This document shows, in pieces, positions 24,301 through 35,804 of a stretch of 64,000 nt of DNA. The translations under genes were made by a program, and so were the position numbers. Under the pieces are notes generated by a model. The model worked only from the letters and a program-made list of their open reading frames with translations. It was not told the origin of the DNA and ran no database searches. Origin of the DNA: Sitta carolinensis (taxonomy: Eukaryota > Chordata > Aves > Passeriformes > Sittidae); NCBI GenBank assembly GCA_032173965.1, contig JAVUNC010000004.1, forward strand, positions 27,877,001 through 27,941,000. Direction: 5' to 3'. How positions within the stretch are numbered: the stretch's first letter is position 1; each line of letters opens with the position of its first letter.

Positions 24301-25642
24301 GGTTTTTCCCCCTTTCCCTTTCATTCAGATTATAGTTTGATTATCTCTTCTTCTGTGATTAAACTAGCATCCTTGCCCTGTTTCAACCCACAAAATCTTT
24401 GCTCTGTTCTAAACATAAGATGAAACTGTTTCTCCAACACTCTTAACAGCTTTTAATCTATTATTTATTATTAAACCACATAATTTTATTATTTATAGCT
24501 TTTCTTGTAAAGTGTCTTGGGATGCGTTTTTATGAAGTGCTATTCAAAATAAAATTGTATTGCACTAAAGAACAGTTCTCATTTATTTTTTAATAATTAT
24601 TTGATCTTGCCTTGATTTACTGAGTCACTAAGGCATCTTATTCCTGATGATTTAAGGGATGCTATGAAGTTAAAATTCATATAAACTCAGATCCTCAGCT
24701 AATGTAATCGGCAAAGTTCCAATGCAATCAGTGGAGGACTGCCAATTCACACTAGTTCTGTCCTACCATAGTTTGTAAAAATCTCTCCTTATCTATGTTT
24801 TAAATGACATTTTAGATGCCAAATAATTTCTTTTAATCTACATTGCTTTTCCATATATAGAGTTTATTTTTTCCATTTCATCTTACTTAGACAGGTAAAT
24901 CAGACTGGTTTATTTCTAAAAGCTTTTCAGTTCTGCCTCTGATATAATGCTACAATTTTAAAAGGTTTTTCACTGCTAACTCTGCAGGGAAATGCAATAA
25001 AATTGAAGCTATTTTTTCAAATATTCTGGAAATGCTTTTGTCAAATCATAGTCACCAAGAACTTCTATATTAATATAACATAATAGTGATCATTCTCAAA
25101 CACTGCAAGAAGAATATAAAAATATATATACATATGAAAACCTAAATTTTTAAGTGAATCAATGATTTTAGCTGCTCCCATTGTTAGACACACAACTGAG
25201 AAATCACAGGGACACTTGAATCATTAGGATTCTGAAAAAAGAGGCATAAGTGGTGCATGCAAAGAGAGATCTGCAGTGTGAGAAAAAAATACATTGAGAA
25301 AGTCCTTCTATATATGAAAAACAAAGTAGACACTGTTTTACATTTTTCCACCTAACTTGTTTTTACATTTTCTTATTGAAATTGGCAGGAAGTTGTTACT
25401 AGTAGACATGGAAGAACAAAAATCCTAATTCTATCTAGTGATGTGAAATATAGTTTTGCATCTTTATAGTCTACATAACTTCTCCAGCAATGTCTTCATA
25501 TCTCCCATTTCAGAATTAACTCTTCACTTTCAGTAGCATCCCTAATTTTACCCTCTGACTGCCTACTTATAATTTCACATCATATTATTTTAATTGTTCT
25601 CATGGATTACAAATATACAACTTTCTTCAGGTACAGAATATA
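21311..25642. other. Long unique AT-rich stretch
   Basis: It contains a run of about 20 A residues at 21701-21720 followed by A-rich sequence to about 21745. No host exon, RNA gene or known repeat is recognised; ORFs are under 95 codons and featureless. Confidence 0.5.
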
Positions 25643-25893
25643 TGGTGGTTTGGCTCTGGCTGGATACCAAGTGATCACCAAAGTCACTCTATCACTCTTC
25701 TCAACTGGACAGAAAAGAGAAAATATAGTGAAAGCCTTGTGAATCAAGAGAAGGAAAGAAGAGAGCACTCACCAATTCCTGTCAAAGGTAAAAGAGAAAG
25801 TTATTGGGAAAACTTAGGGAAAATTATTTACTGCCATATCAGAGTAGGGCAATAAGAAGTAAAAACAACTCTTAAAGCCACTTTCACCCCACC
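25643..25893 (-). repeat. 3' end of an avian LTR (minus strand)
   Basis: The plus strand starts TGGTGGTTTGGCTCTGGCTG and runs through a CACTCACCAATTCCTGTCA block. The reverse complement matches the plus-strand fragments at 35625-35804 and 38900-39080, so all three belong to one LTR family. Confidence 0.7.
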
Positions 25894-26572
25894 TGTCCTG
25901 ATTTAATCTGTCTCCTCCCCACTTCATCAGCACAAGATAAGGGGTTAATGTGTATGTCTCAATACAATAGCCAGATAGCCATGGTGCCAACCATGGACTG
26001 CTGGTAAGAACACCCTGTAAGAAAAAACTTTGTGAAGAAGAGAGCCATATGGAGGTAGGGAAGCATTTTTCTGAGACAAATATCCTTGTTCTGGCTCCTG
26101 GAGATAAGCTCAAGCACAGGAATGAAGTTGGGAAGCAGGTATGGACTTTCAAGCAAAGACTGACCCAGTAAGGGGGAAATCAAGACCACCAAAGATCCCC
26201 AAAGCCCTCCAACCCATTCCAGAAAGGTCTAGAATGAACTGTGCATGATTAGTAATCTGCACAGAAAATTAGAAAGTAAGCTTCAGGGTGGAGAAACTTC
26301 TCTATAAAAAAGTACCCTCACAAAGCATGGGCAGTTCCCCTAGGACCCTGGAGACCCCATCAGTTAGATCAATGCTGGAGCCAGAACTGGTCTTCCTCTT
26401 TTCCTTTCCCTTTCCTTTTCTCTCTCCGTCCTTTTGGTCTCTCTCTCACTTCTCTTGCACTCTACTCCTTATTCAAAACCCAGCACCATGTGTTTATGCT
26501 ATAAGACTAACCAAGTTAACGTCCTATGCCAAGTGTATAATTTATTAATAAGATTTTTTTTTAATATTTGCA
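25894..26572 (+). mobile_element. Possible LTR inserted in the older LTR
   Basis: It begins TGTCCTGATTTAATC and ends near TATTTGCA. It has a TATA-like TCTATAAAAAAG near 26301 and an AATAAG near 26547, a plausible LTR layout. The sequence on either side looks like two parts of one older LTR family. A clean target duplication is not visible, so the ends are approximate. Confidence 0.4.
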
Positions 26573-27125
26573 GACCCTCTGACTTTTATTTTTTCCATTC
26601 CTTCCCACTGCTCCAGCATGGGTCTCTTCTACAGGGTACTCTCCTTCAGGAACAGACTGCTCAGCATGGTTCCTCCATGGGGTCACAAGTCCTGACCAGT
26701 CTGCTCCAGCACAGACTTCCCACAGGACCACAACTTCCTTTGGGAATTCCTTTCCTTGGATACCTGCTCCAGGGTGCAGTCCTCCATGGGCTGCATCACC
26801 ATGGTCTTCACCATGGGCTGCAGAGGAATGTCTGCTTTGGTGCCTGGAGCATCTCTTCCCCTGCCTTCTTCACTGACCTTGGTGTCTGAAGAGCAATTTT
26901 TCTAATATATTGTCACTCCTCACTTCCACTGCAGTTGCACAGGTTTTTTCCCTACTTCCTAAATATGTTATACCAGAGGCACTACCACTGTCAGTGGTGA
27001 GCTCAGACATGGCTGCAGATCCATCTAAAAGCCAGCTGACATTGGCTTTATCAGACACAGAAAGCCTCCAGCAGCTTCTCACAGAAGGCAACCTTGTAAC
27101 TCCCCCACTACTGAAATCTTGATAT
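26573..27125 (-). repeat. Remaining part of the older LTR (minus strand)
   Basis: It carries repeated CTGCTCCAGCATGGGTCTC-like modules (about 26608, 26665, 26701, 26766) and a CTTCACTGACCTTGGTGTCT block at about 26868, which I associate with a long avian LTR family. It continues the fragment at 25643-25893. Confidence 0.6.
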
Positions 27126-27357
27126 ATAAATGTAAGTAAAAATTCCTTATTAGTTAAGTTGCTGCCTGGTTATCATCATTATTTCCAGACTTTTTACTAT
27201 ACTGAATTACCAACAATCAAATACAATGGAAGTTCATGTTTAAATTTAATATAAGTCAGGAAAGAAACTAAATCGTACCATATATCTTCAGACTAGCATT
27301 AATACAAAGATCTAAAAACTGCTTACTAAATTGAAGGTATATTGTTGCCTTAAATTT
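27126..27357. other. Short unique spacer
   Basis: AT-rich DNA with no feature recognised. Confidence 0.5.
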
Positions 27358-27582
27358 TGTCATGGTTTCGTCCCACCAGGAAACTAAGCTTCATGTGGCT
27401 GGTTCTCTGGTGGGATGAGGGAGAGAGAAGAAAGGGGAAAGTGAGAAAACTCATGGGTGGAGATAAAGACAGTTTTACAGGTTCTAAAGCCGTACAAGCA
27501 AGCAAAACAAAATGGAATTCATTCACCCCTTCCCATGGGCAGGGAGCATTCAGTCATCTCCAGGAAAACAGGGCTCCCTCAC
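27358..27582 (-). repeat. 3' part of a split ERV-L-type LTR (minus strand)
   Basis: Its reverse complement ends in CATGACA and matches the 3' half of the LTR at 18307-18896, including the AACTGTCTTTATCTC and GAATGAATTCC blocks. It is cut at the point where the 27583-28904 insertion begins. Confidence 0.78.
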
Positions 27583-28904
27583 TGTCCTGGTTACAGAGAA
27601 AAGGGTTGGAGCTTTTAATGCTGTTTATTCCACCCATGTCATTGCTGGAGGGCTGGTATCAGCAGGAAGTTCTGGGGCCAGGAACAGGAAGCTTGTCATT
27701 CTTGCCTAGGTCACTGCAGTGGAGCAGACTACCCTCTCAAACCCAGTGAACTTGGGGTCTTCTGCCTAATGGCTTTTTTCCCTCTTCCCATTTTTCCTTC
27801 AGAGCATGGCTGTGGAGCTACAGAGTTAAAGCAGACAGCTCTGAGTGGCAGAGAATTGGAGGTGGTAGTTCAAGCAATCACAGAGGACTGAACTCAGCCA
27901 GCAGGTGCAGAGCCCCTTTATTTGGATGATCTAGCTTCTAAGCTTTCCATCGGTTTTGTGATGTGGTGCCAGACTTTAGCCCAGCTAGCTCCTGGCACCA
28001 GGCCAAGAGTGGGCTGGCCCCCAGAAACCCACTCAATCTAGAGTGCAGCTGGTTGTAGGGCTTATGCTCTATGGCTCCAGATGTTTTGCATCAAGGCTCG
28101 GGGTAAACAACAGGGAGGGGTCTCTCGTGTGGTTCCCAAGGAGGTTTATTCCATGAGAGGCTCAGGAACAGGAGCCCAGAACAGCATTGTGCACAAACTT
28201 TTAAATGAGGGAGGTACAAGGGGAGCGTGCAAATCTTCAACCAATAGGGTAAAAGGTGGGGAGGGGTCTCACTTTAGAGTAACCAATGAGGGACTATATG
28301 GGAGGAGCACAGGTCACATTAACCAATGGGGCATTGAGGATTAGGGGCCTGACATGGAACATTTGAGAACAAAGAGTGGATACAACGTGGGATTGACAAC
28401 ATGAGGAGGGAAAAGAACAACCTGGATTCAGGGCAGGGTTGGGGTAAGGTGGACAACTGGGAAAGGGAGGAGAAAACTTGGACCAAACCGATTAATATAG
28501 GGAAGCCAGAAACAATCCATTCAAGAAGTTACTATACAAAACTCATATTAAATAAAAACACACCACCACAATTTTGGGCCAGGGGTGTGGGTAGGGGAAA
28601 ACTTTAAGCCAGGGAAGCTCTCCCCACCATATTGCCTCTGTTTAGAGACTACATGGGGCACTCTCTTAAAGAATGGCTTTGCTCTCTCCCCAGTGATGAA
28701 TGTCCTTTTGTGGGTAGGGCACCTTCTTCTTCTGTACTTTTTGCTATGATTTGTATACTTAATGCTGTAGTTATTGTGATTCTATTATTTTTTTCTTTTC
28801 ATTTTATAATCTCTCCTTAATGTCCCTCCATTATTGGAGGAGGTGGGGGTGAGGGACTAACATATTTGGAGTTCATTTCCTAGTTGGTTGTTAAAACCAG
28901 CACA
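27583..28904. mobile_element. 1.3 kb LTR-type insertion nested in an LTR
   Basis: It starts TGTCCTGGTTACAG and ends AAAACCAGCACA. The flanking 5-mers are CTCAC and ATCAC, a 4/5 match expected for a 5 bp target duplication of an ERV-L-type element. Removing it joins the two halves of the host LTR. Blocks inside are shared with 985-1470, but in a different order there: the part near 28270-28590 precedes the part like 27590. It may be a long LTR or an internally deleted element. No coding frame is convincing. Confidence 0.65.
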
Positions 28905-29231
28905 ATCACACATAATGGTTACTTGTGAAAACAAATGCCATCACTCTGCATGTCCTCCATTTCTTTCTTCTCCCTCCAGCTTTATGTGCTGAACATTACC
29001 CCACGGATGTCCCTTCCGTATTTGTGTTCAGATCTCCTGGCTGTGTCCCCTCCCCATTGTGCACCCTCAGACTCCACGTTGATGGCATGAGGAGCAGAAA
29101 AGGCATTGACATTGTGCCTACAATAATGAAATTGTTGTGTTATCAACACTGTTTACAGCACAAATCCAAAACTTAGCCCCATTCTAGCTACTATGAAGAA
29201 AATTAACTCTATCTCAGTCAAAACCAGCACA
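28905..29231 (-). repeat. 5' part of the split ERV-L-type LTR (minus strand)
   Basis: The reverse complement starts TGTGCTGGTTTTGACTGAGA and matches the 5' half of the LTR at 18307, including the GGGGACACAGCCAGGA block and the CAGCACATAAAGCTGG promoter-like block. Together with 27358-27582 it makes about 552 bp. Confidence 0.78.
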
Positions 29232-29581
29232 GATGGTTGTTATTTTTCCATAGAATTGTAAAAAAAAAAAAAATATTTTGACAATTTTAACAAATTACTT
29301 CCAGAGTTTGATTTCTTTAAAATAAGAGTAATCTTCAGTTGAAAATGTTATCAATACTGAATTCTTCATTTTTTCATGCTTTTGTGGAAATGATTAGTTA
29401 CTGCTACTATTTTGAGAAGCACTTTTAATTGGCTGATAGAAAATTTAAAAGTCTGGTAAAAATCTTAGTAGATCATTTTTCAAGTAAGAAATCCAGCAGA
29501 CAGCAGAAACATGAATGAAACCAGGAACTCCTTTAGGTCTTACAAATTCATCAAGAAAGAAGAATTTTAACATTTCATACT
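29232..29581. other. Unique AT-rich spacer
   Basis: It contains a short A run near 29261 and nothing else recognisable. Confidence 0.5.
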
Positions 29582-30122
29582 TGTCCTTGTTTCAGCTGGA
29601 ATAGAGTTAATTTTTCTTCTAGCAGCTGGTACAGTGCTGTGTTTTAAATTCAGTATGAGAATTATGTTGATAAAACACTGATGTTTTGCTTTTTGCAGAG
29701 TACTGCTTGCTATAAAGGAAGAACTTTTCAGTGTCTCATGCTCTGCCAGTGAAGAAGTGCAAATGAAGCCAGAATGGAGCAGAGCCAGGACCTAAACAAG
29801 CCAAAAGGCTATTCCATACCACAGAACGTCCTGTTCATTATATAACCTGGGGGGAGTTGGCCAGGAAAGGCCAATCACTGTTCAGGACAGGCTGAGCATT
29901 GGTCAGAGGATGATGAACAGTTCTATTCAATTCTATTGTGCATCACTTGTTTTTCTTGGGGATTATTTCTTTCTCTCTCTCTCTCTTTTTCTTTTTTTAA
30001 TGTTCTTAGCTTAGCACACAGGTTTTACCTTGTTCCCATTCTCCTCCCCATCCCACTAGGGTAGGAGAGTGAGCAAGCAACTGCTTGGTACTTAGTTGAT
30101 GGATGGAGTTGAGTCATGAACA
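29582..30122 (+). repeat. Solo ERV-L-type LTR (plus strand)
   Basis: It starts TGTCCTTGTTTCAGCTGGAA and ends GAGTTGAGTCATGAACA. The order of blocks (AGCTGGTACAGTGCTGTG, the GGGGGGAGTTGGCC block, GTGCATCACTTGTTTT) fits the avian ERV-L LTR family, older and more diverged than the copy at 18307. No internal region adjoins. Confidence 0.75.
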
Positions 30123-31888
30123 TATTTTACTTTATAGTATACTAGTGCATTTGAGAATGATATTAAATTTAAGATTGTGAGTGATCCTAGCAGTATAGAA
30201 ACTGGGCGAACCACTAACAGGGTACATTTCAGAAACTATCACATATTAATGGCTGAGATAGCCAGCCCAGGGTCCCTTACAGTAAAAGAAAAGAAATAGG
30301 TACTACTGGCATGCGCTTCAACTAATCAAAAGCAGAAGTCTGAAATGGACCTAAAACTTCTAGTCAGAATAAAAGACTATCTCAGCTGTCGTATCTAAGA
30401 GTAAATATCTAGGGCATGATACAGTTCAAGATTAAAACACTTATATTTAGGTTTCTATGCTAAAGTGTCTAACAACATATGAGCTGTCAAGGCTTACATC
30501 ATTAGAAAATGCAACTGATGGATTCAAGAGCTAATTAGTAATATGATGTTTGCTTTAAGATCTTTTTATAGTGAGTCAAACTACTCTCCACACTCTATTG
30601 GCTAAGCCTTTACTGTCTGATATGAAAGCTTAGTTAACTAAGATATCACTATCCACTGCCACACATGTACTTACATACTCAGTACTTTATCTCAGATTGT
30701 ATCTTGCACTTTGGAATAAGGTTCAGTTTCCTGAAGATGGATGTTTCATGTCACTAACGCACCCTCAAATATACATATTGCTGCTGTTATGGGGTTGCAA
30801 GATGTAACACAGGATTTGTGGAGGACTGTGTTCTTTGAGAGCATATAATACATATAAAAATAAATAAAAATAAATATATATAAAAAATAAATGGTGGCTG
30901 AGCTTCTGTTGTCTGTGTACAGGAGAAAGAAAAAAAATTAATAACTGTAAATTAAAGCTGTGTGGGGCAGCCACACACAAAACCCAGCATATTAGCCTAT
31001 TAGGGAGCTTTTTCCTCATATATATCACAGCATATCATTTCCATATTTGAAATGAGGTTATATCTCATCAACCATGTCAAACATATCTTAGCTCTTCTAC
31101 CTCTAGAGATGAAGTTAATTATCAGTTCTAGAGGGGTTCAATAATAGAAAATCAAATAAAACTTGCACTGTTAGTATATTTCAGAGTGTCATATACAAGA
31201 TTAATAGTGGACTGGCACAGAGTCAATTGTTGTGTTGCATAATCAAAGTGTCCAGTTACATTGGGTACCAGGCAGAAACTTTTCTCTCTAGGGTCTGTTT
31301 CTGCCTTTTCCTAAAGTGCTGAAAAAAGATTAACAGATTTACAAGGATTTTAAGGGATTTCTGTACAATAGCATAACTTTGAATGTAATCTTGAAGCATG
31401 TGTACATGTATATATATATGTATCACTTAGACAAAGTTACTTAGAAACTTAGAGCTAAGCATACTCTATGATGGCATCTAAAATTGTGATACATAAAAAT
31501 GAGTGTTCTGACTATAAAGTTGTGAATCTGCAGAAAATATGGATAATAAAGTGTATTTCTTTTCAAGTTTTGCCTCTACCTGTTCTGATTTACATGGATC
31601 AAATAATTTTATTTCAATATTCTCAACAAAAAAAAAAAAGATACAAGATGAAGCTCTTGCAGACATGATTGCTAACTTTCAATCAGATAACCTAGGAATC
31701 AGTTACTATAAATATAGCAGAGGAAAATTATATTTGACAGGCTTCTAGTGAGAATTATTTGTTTCTTAGGTAACTAGACCATGATGAGTTCTTTGCTCCT
31801 AGAGATAACTATAACCAGTACATGGACTGATTAAATAAAAACTAATTCAAGGTACATACGTAAGATTCAGTCACAAATTTGACTGGAT
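30123..31888. other. Unique AT-rich DNA
   Basis: No gene or recognisable repeat. An AT microsatellite-like run (ATATATATG) lies near 31410. Confidence 0.5.
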
Positions 31889-31950
31889 CATAGAATAATA
31901 GCATATTTTGGGTTAGAAGGGATCTTTAAAGGTCATCTTGTCCCTCAATA
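31889..31950 (-). mobile_element. Short CR1 3' end (minus strand)
   Basis: TCATAGAATAATAGC followed by GGGTTAGAAGGGATCTTTAA is the reverse complement of the CR1 terminus. Only about 60 bp remains. Confidence 0.75.
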
Positions 31951-34900
31951 TATTTTAGTTTTGCCCACTGAATGTGTTTCACTTTGCGTGAAGTAATTAA
32001 ATAATCTTTCAGCCACACAAAGGGAGGAAGGGTGAATTATTTCTTATTTCTTTAGAATAGCCAGCTGGCAGACAGAAGCAGAAGGGTCCCAATCCCTGCC
32101 ACATGGACAGGCTAAGCTGTGTGAAGGCTGCTTTGTGGACAGGATAGAGGCAAATGCCCTGGTGCTCAGAATTCAGCATCTAGCTATCCAGTTTGGCATA
32201 GTTTAGATCTAGAGATCACCTCAGTGATAACTTTAAAGTTCTAGATTTTGGACTTAAAAGTTTAATCTGTTAAGGTATCATAGGTACATCTACCTCTCTT
32301 CCCCCCTCTGTCTGTCTAAACGATTTAAAAAGTAAAATTTTTCATTTCTTCATCAGATTGATAGATATTTCCAGTGTAGCTAGTAAAAGTGAGACTTCCA
32401 TTTATCTCTGATAAAGCTCTAAGCAAAGACATAAATTTTGCCTCAAGTGACCCCAAGGTTGTCTGTGGCTTGAAATCTTAGAACAGTTTTATAAAAAAAA
32501 AAAAAAAATTAGTGTCTACCAATTCCTAACTAATTCTTGATTGAAGCAGAAGATATAAAGAGGTGGTGGAAGGAGCATTAACACAAAATTACTTCAGTCC
32601 GAACAATTCCTTTGTTGTGCACATAAAATAAATTAATGGTGACAAGGTGCTTGTTTGCAAGATATCTCTGAAATTGACTAAATATGTCAAATAAACAAAC
32701 AAAGCCATGGGTAAGGAGTAATTTAAAGTTTATTACTTAAAGGAATCAACGTAAGGAGCAAAGGGCCACGGTCTGCATTCAGTGATATCTTACATCAACT
32801 TTATGGGTGCTACAACACTATTGAACTAATAACTACACTCTTCATTTCCTTATTCCACAAATTCAAGCAATCCTTTAATGTATGCCACTTGGAGCACTGA
32901 AGCGCTGGCATTCCCTCAGAGGTCCTTTCCAGGAATACCCCTTTTCATCCTGGAAGACTGAACTAGTTCAATAGCTCAGAGTCTGCCCATCCGTGATCCA
33001 GAGATGCATGATACACAAACTTCCATTGCACCCTATCTCACACGTGGTTCACCTTCAAAAACAGTGAAGTACTCATAGTCATAGTGGACATAAGATGGAT
33101 GACATTGAATTATAGCTCCCAGTCCTGCAGATAGGACATGATATATTTTGTCCCTCCCAAAAAAGAAAACATATATACTACAATGATTTTTCCAGCTATT
33201 TTCCAAGGTTTTAATAAGAATGGGACATTGCCTCTCTCACTTTCTTGAAAAAGGTATGTTTCGAAGGAAAAAAGGTATAATGTTTTTCCAAGTCATTTGT
33301 ACATCAAACAACTGAGTGGGTAAAAAATTATGTGTTTACTTTAGCAGAAAATTGTTTATGAATCAAAAGAAAACTTGTTCAGAAATTTCTCTGTCTTCAC
33401 TGTAGATTTACAATCATCTGATAACAAGGAAAACAAAGCTAACTTAGACGAAATTTTAATTATAACAACATTGCAAAACCCGCCACATATTTCACTAATG
33501 GTGGTAATTGAAACAGTGTTTACTTTGCTCTCACTGTAATTGCACTTCTAAATCCCAAGGAGCCACAGTCATTTGGTTTGTGAAGATGTGCTTTAATACC
33601 AAGAGAATGTAATGTCACAAAATTGAATAATAAATATGACTTTGGATGCATAAGCCATGCTTGAAGAACTGCACAATCCTAGGTTTTGCCTGAGTACTAA
33701 AAAAAAAAAAATTCTGCTAAAACTAACTGATTCCACCAACAGCTTATTTTAAGGACAAGTTATGTACTGTGGTATGACAAAGAATATAGCATATTCTTTG
33801 CAATTTTGCCATAATTTTGTTAGTAATATGTTTTACAAAATTTTGTGCTCCTAAAAAACTCCAATTCCAACACCACTATTATTTTCAAGATATTTGTTGA
33901 TAAAGGCGATGCCTTTTCCAATGCAAGTTCAAGGATTTTTCTATTAAGATGGTAATAAAAATATATAGGTAGACAGCATTTGTGATTACAAAAATGCATG
34001 CCCTATTTGCAGAGACTTTGAGAAAGTAGTATATAAGTAAATAAGGTTCAAAACTCTGTGGGATTTTGGCTCCTCAGTCTATTATACATTTGATGCTTTG
34101 GAATCCAATTGCTGCTTTGGTCTGTAATTCAGAAGACATGATGGAAACAGCTTTATACACAAAAGTTCATTGCAACTTTCCTATACACTTACATATTTCT
34201 TAAAGTCAGGATTTTGAAAAAGGAAAGAGCTTGTTATGAAATGGTGACTTTTAAAAACTGATGACTGTAACACTCAATGGAAAGCTGGTTTTGTAGGACC
34301 TCTCAGTCATAATTACCCCAGGATTGCAGACCTAGTCCTATTTTCAAGTGTCAAAATTTTATTGACATGTGATGGGAATATAACCAGGTCTTAATTCTTC
34401 GACTTAGGAGATTGGCTGGATCCAAGAAACAGTTTTATGGAAAAGAAAACAGAGCAAAGGTATTTTCGGAGTCTTAAAATGTTGCCTTTTGGCATGGCAC
34501 ATTTTGTACTGGTTTCTGAAGGGGACTGAAGCTCAAGTAGAATAAAATAGATAATTTTTAAACGAGAGTGACAAATTCATGTATGGATGAAATTTAAAAG
34601 GGGGAGAACTATATTTCTTTGCCCAATGGCTTAGTGACTCTCTCCCATATGGTTCTCGTTATTCCCTTTTCCTTCCTTTTCAGTTCAGCTAGAATATGAT
34701 CTCTCAAACAAAAATCCTTCTGTTCAGATTTTCTAGATAATAATTTTCATCCCTCAATTTTTTTTTTTCCTTTTAACAAAAGGTATTATATTACAGGCAT
34801 TCTGGCTTCTGAAGAAGCCAAAATACCAGTGAACATATGTTATACAGTACATTTAACTCAGTGTTTCTAAAAATAAGTTGAAGTTTTTGCTTTTTCTTCT

Positions 34901-35530
34901 GTAAAAAGCTTTCAAATATTCAGTTTTTCCAGAGTTTTTGATTTTATAAAAAGAAAATCATGTACTTACCACATTATTCTTGTGGAAGAATCTGATCTTT
35001 ACATTTGTAAGGAACCTTTGAGCAAAAAGGAAGTAAACATAAGATGATGGAATTGGAATATTTGTGATTTGTTTGGTTTTGCTCATGACTAATTTTAAAA
35101 GAAAGGAATGTAAACTGAAACAATGCATATTTGTTTGCTGATGTGCTACCAAAATAAGTAATGTACACTATAAATATAATTTAATTTTGTAATATAATCC
35201 ATAACAGCTTAAATTTCTTCTTATTGTTGCTGGAGAAATACTAGAGTAGATGTTAAGATTAAAGAGGAAGAAAGATGAGCCCAACCTGGCATGCAACTAA
35301 TATTTTTAGATGTTATTTTCCAGTAAACATTATTTCTTTATGAGATGCTAGTTTTACTGGTTTCCCTCCGCATCCACTCTGTCTGTTAGGCAAATACATG
35401 CACATGTGTGCTCACAAAGTTGGTTCATAAGGTCACAGGTTCTAAATTTCCTGAATATATCAACAGGTGTTTGGAGTGTTAAAGCGTAAGTTTTGTGTCA
35501 AGAGTTGAGGAAAATTCTACTAAAAATGAG
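31951..35530. other. Mostly unique DNA
   Basis: No gene is recognised. The stretch 32715-33175 has a TTTATTACTT block and a different base composition and may be an old LTR on the minus strand, but I cannot support its ends. A-rich runs occur near 32491 and 33700. Confidence 0.45.
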
Positions 35531-35620
35531 GAGAGGAGAAGAAGGAAGGGGAGACCTTATGGTGACATTTTAGTATATTTAAAGGGGGCCTACAAGAAAA
35601 ATGTGGACAAATTTGCAATA
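35531..35620 (+). mobile_element. Probable CR1 fragment (plus strand)
   Basis: GGGGAGACCTTATGGTGACA and AAAGGGGGCCTACAAGAAAA resemble conserved blocks of the CR1 3' region. It stops where an LTR fragment begins. Confidence 0.55.
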
Positions 35621-35624
35621 AATT

Positions 35625-35804
35625 GTATTAATTAATTTCTTCCCCAGATCGAGCCTTTTTGCCTGCGATGGTAACTGGTGAGTGATCCATCCCCGTCCTT
35701 ATGCCAGGCCTTTTGTTATATTTTCTCTCCCCTATCCAGCTGAGATGGGGAGTGATAGAACAGTCTTGGTGGGCACCTGGTGTCCAGCCAGAGATAACCC
35801 ACCA
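35625..35804 (+). repeat. LTR 3' end fragment (plus strand)
   Basis: It shares the GGTAACTGGTGAGTGATC and TTATATTTTCTCTCCCCT blocks with 38900-39080 and, reversed, with 25643-25893. It ends GATAACCCACCA. The rest of the LTR is missing. Confidence 0.68.
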
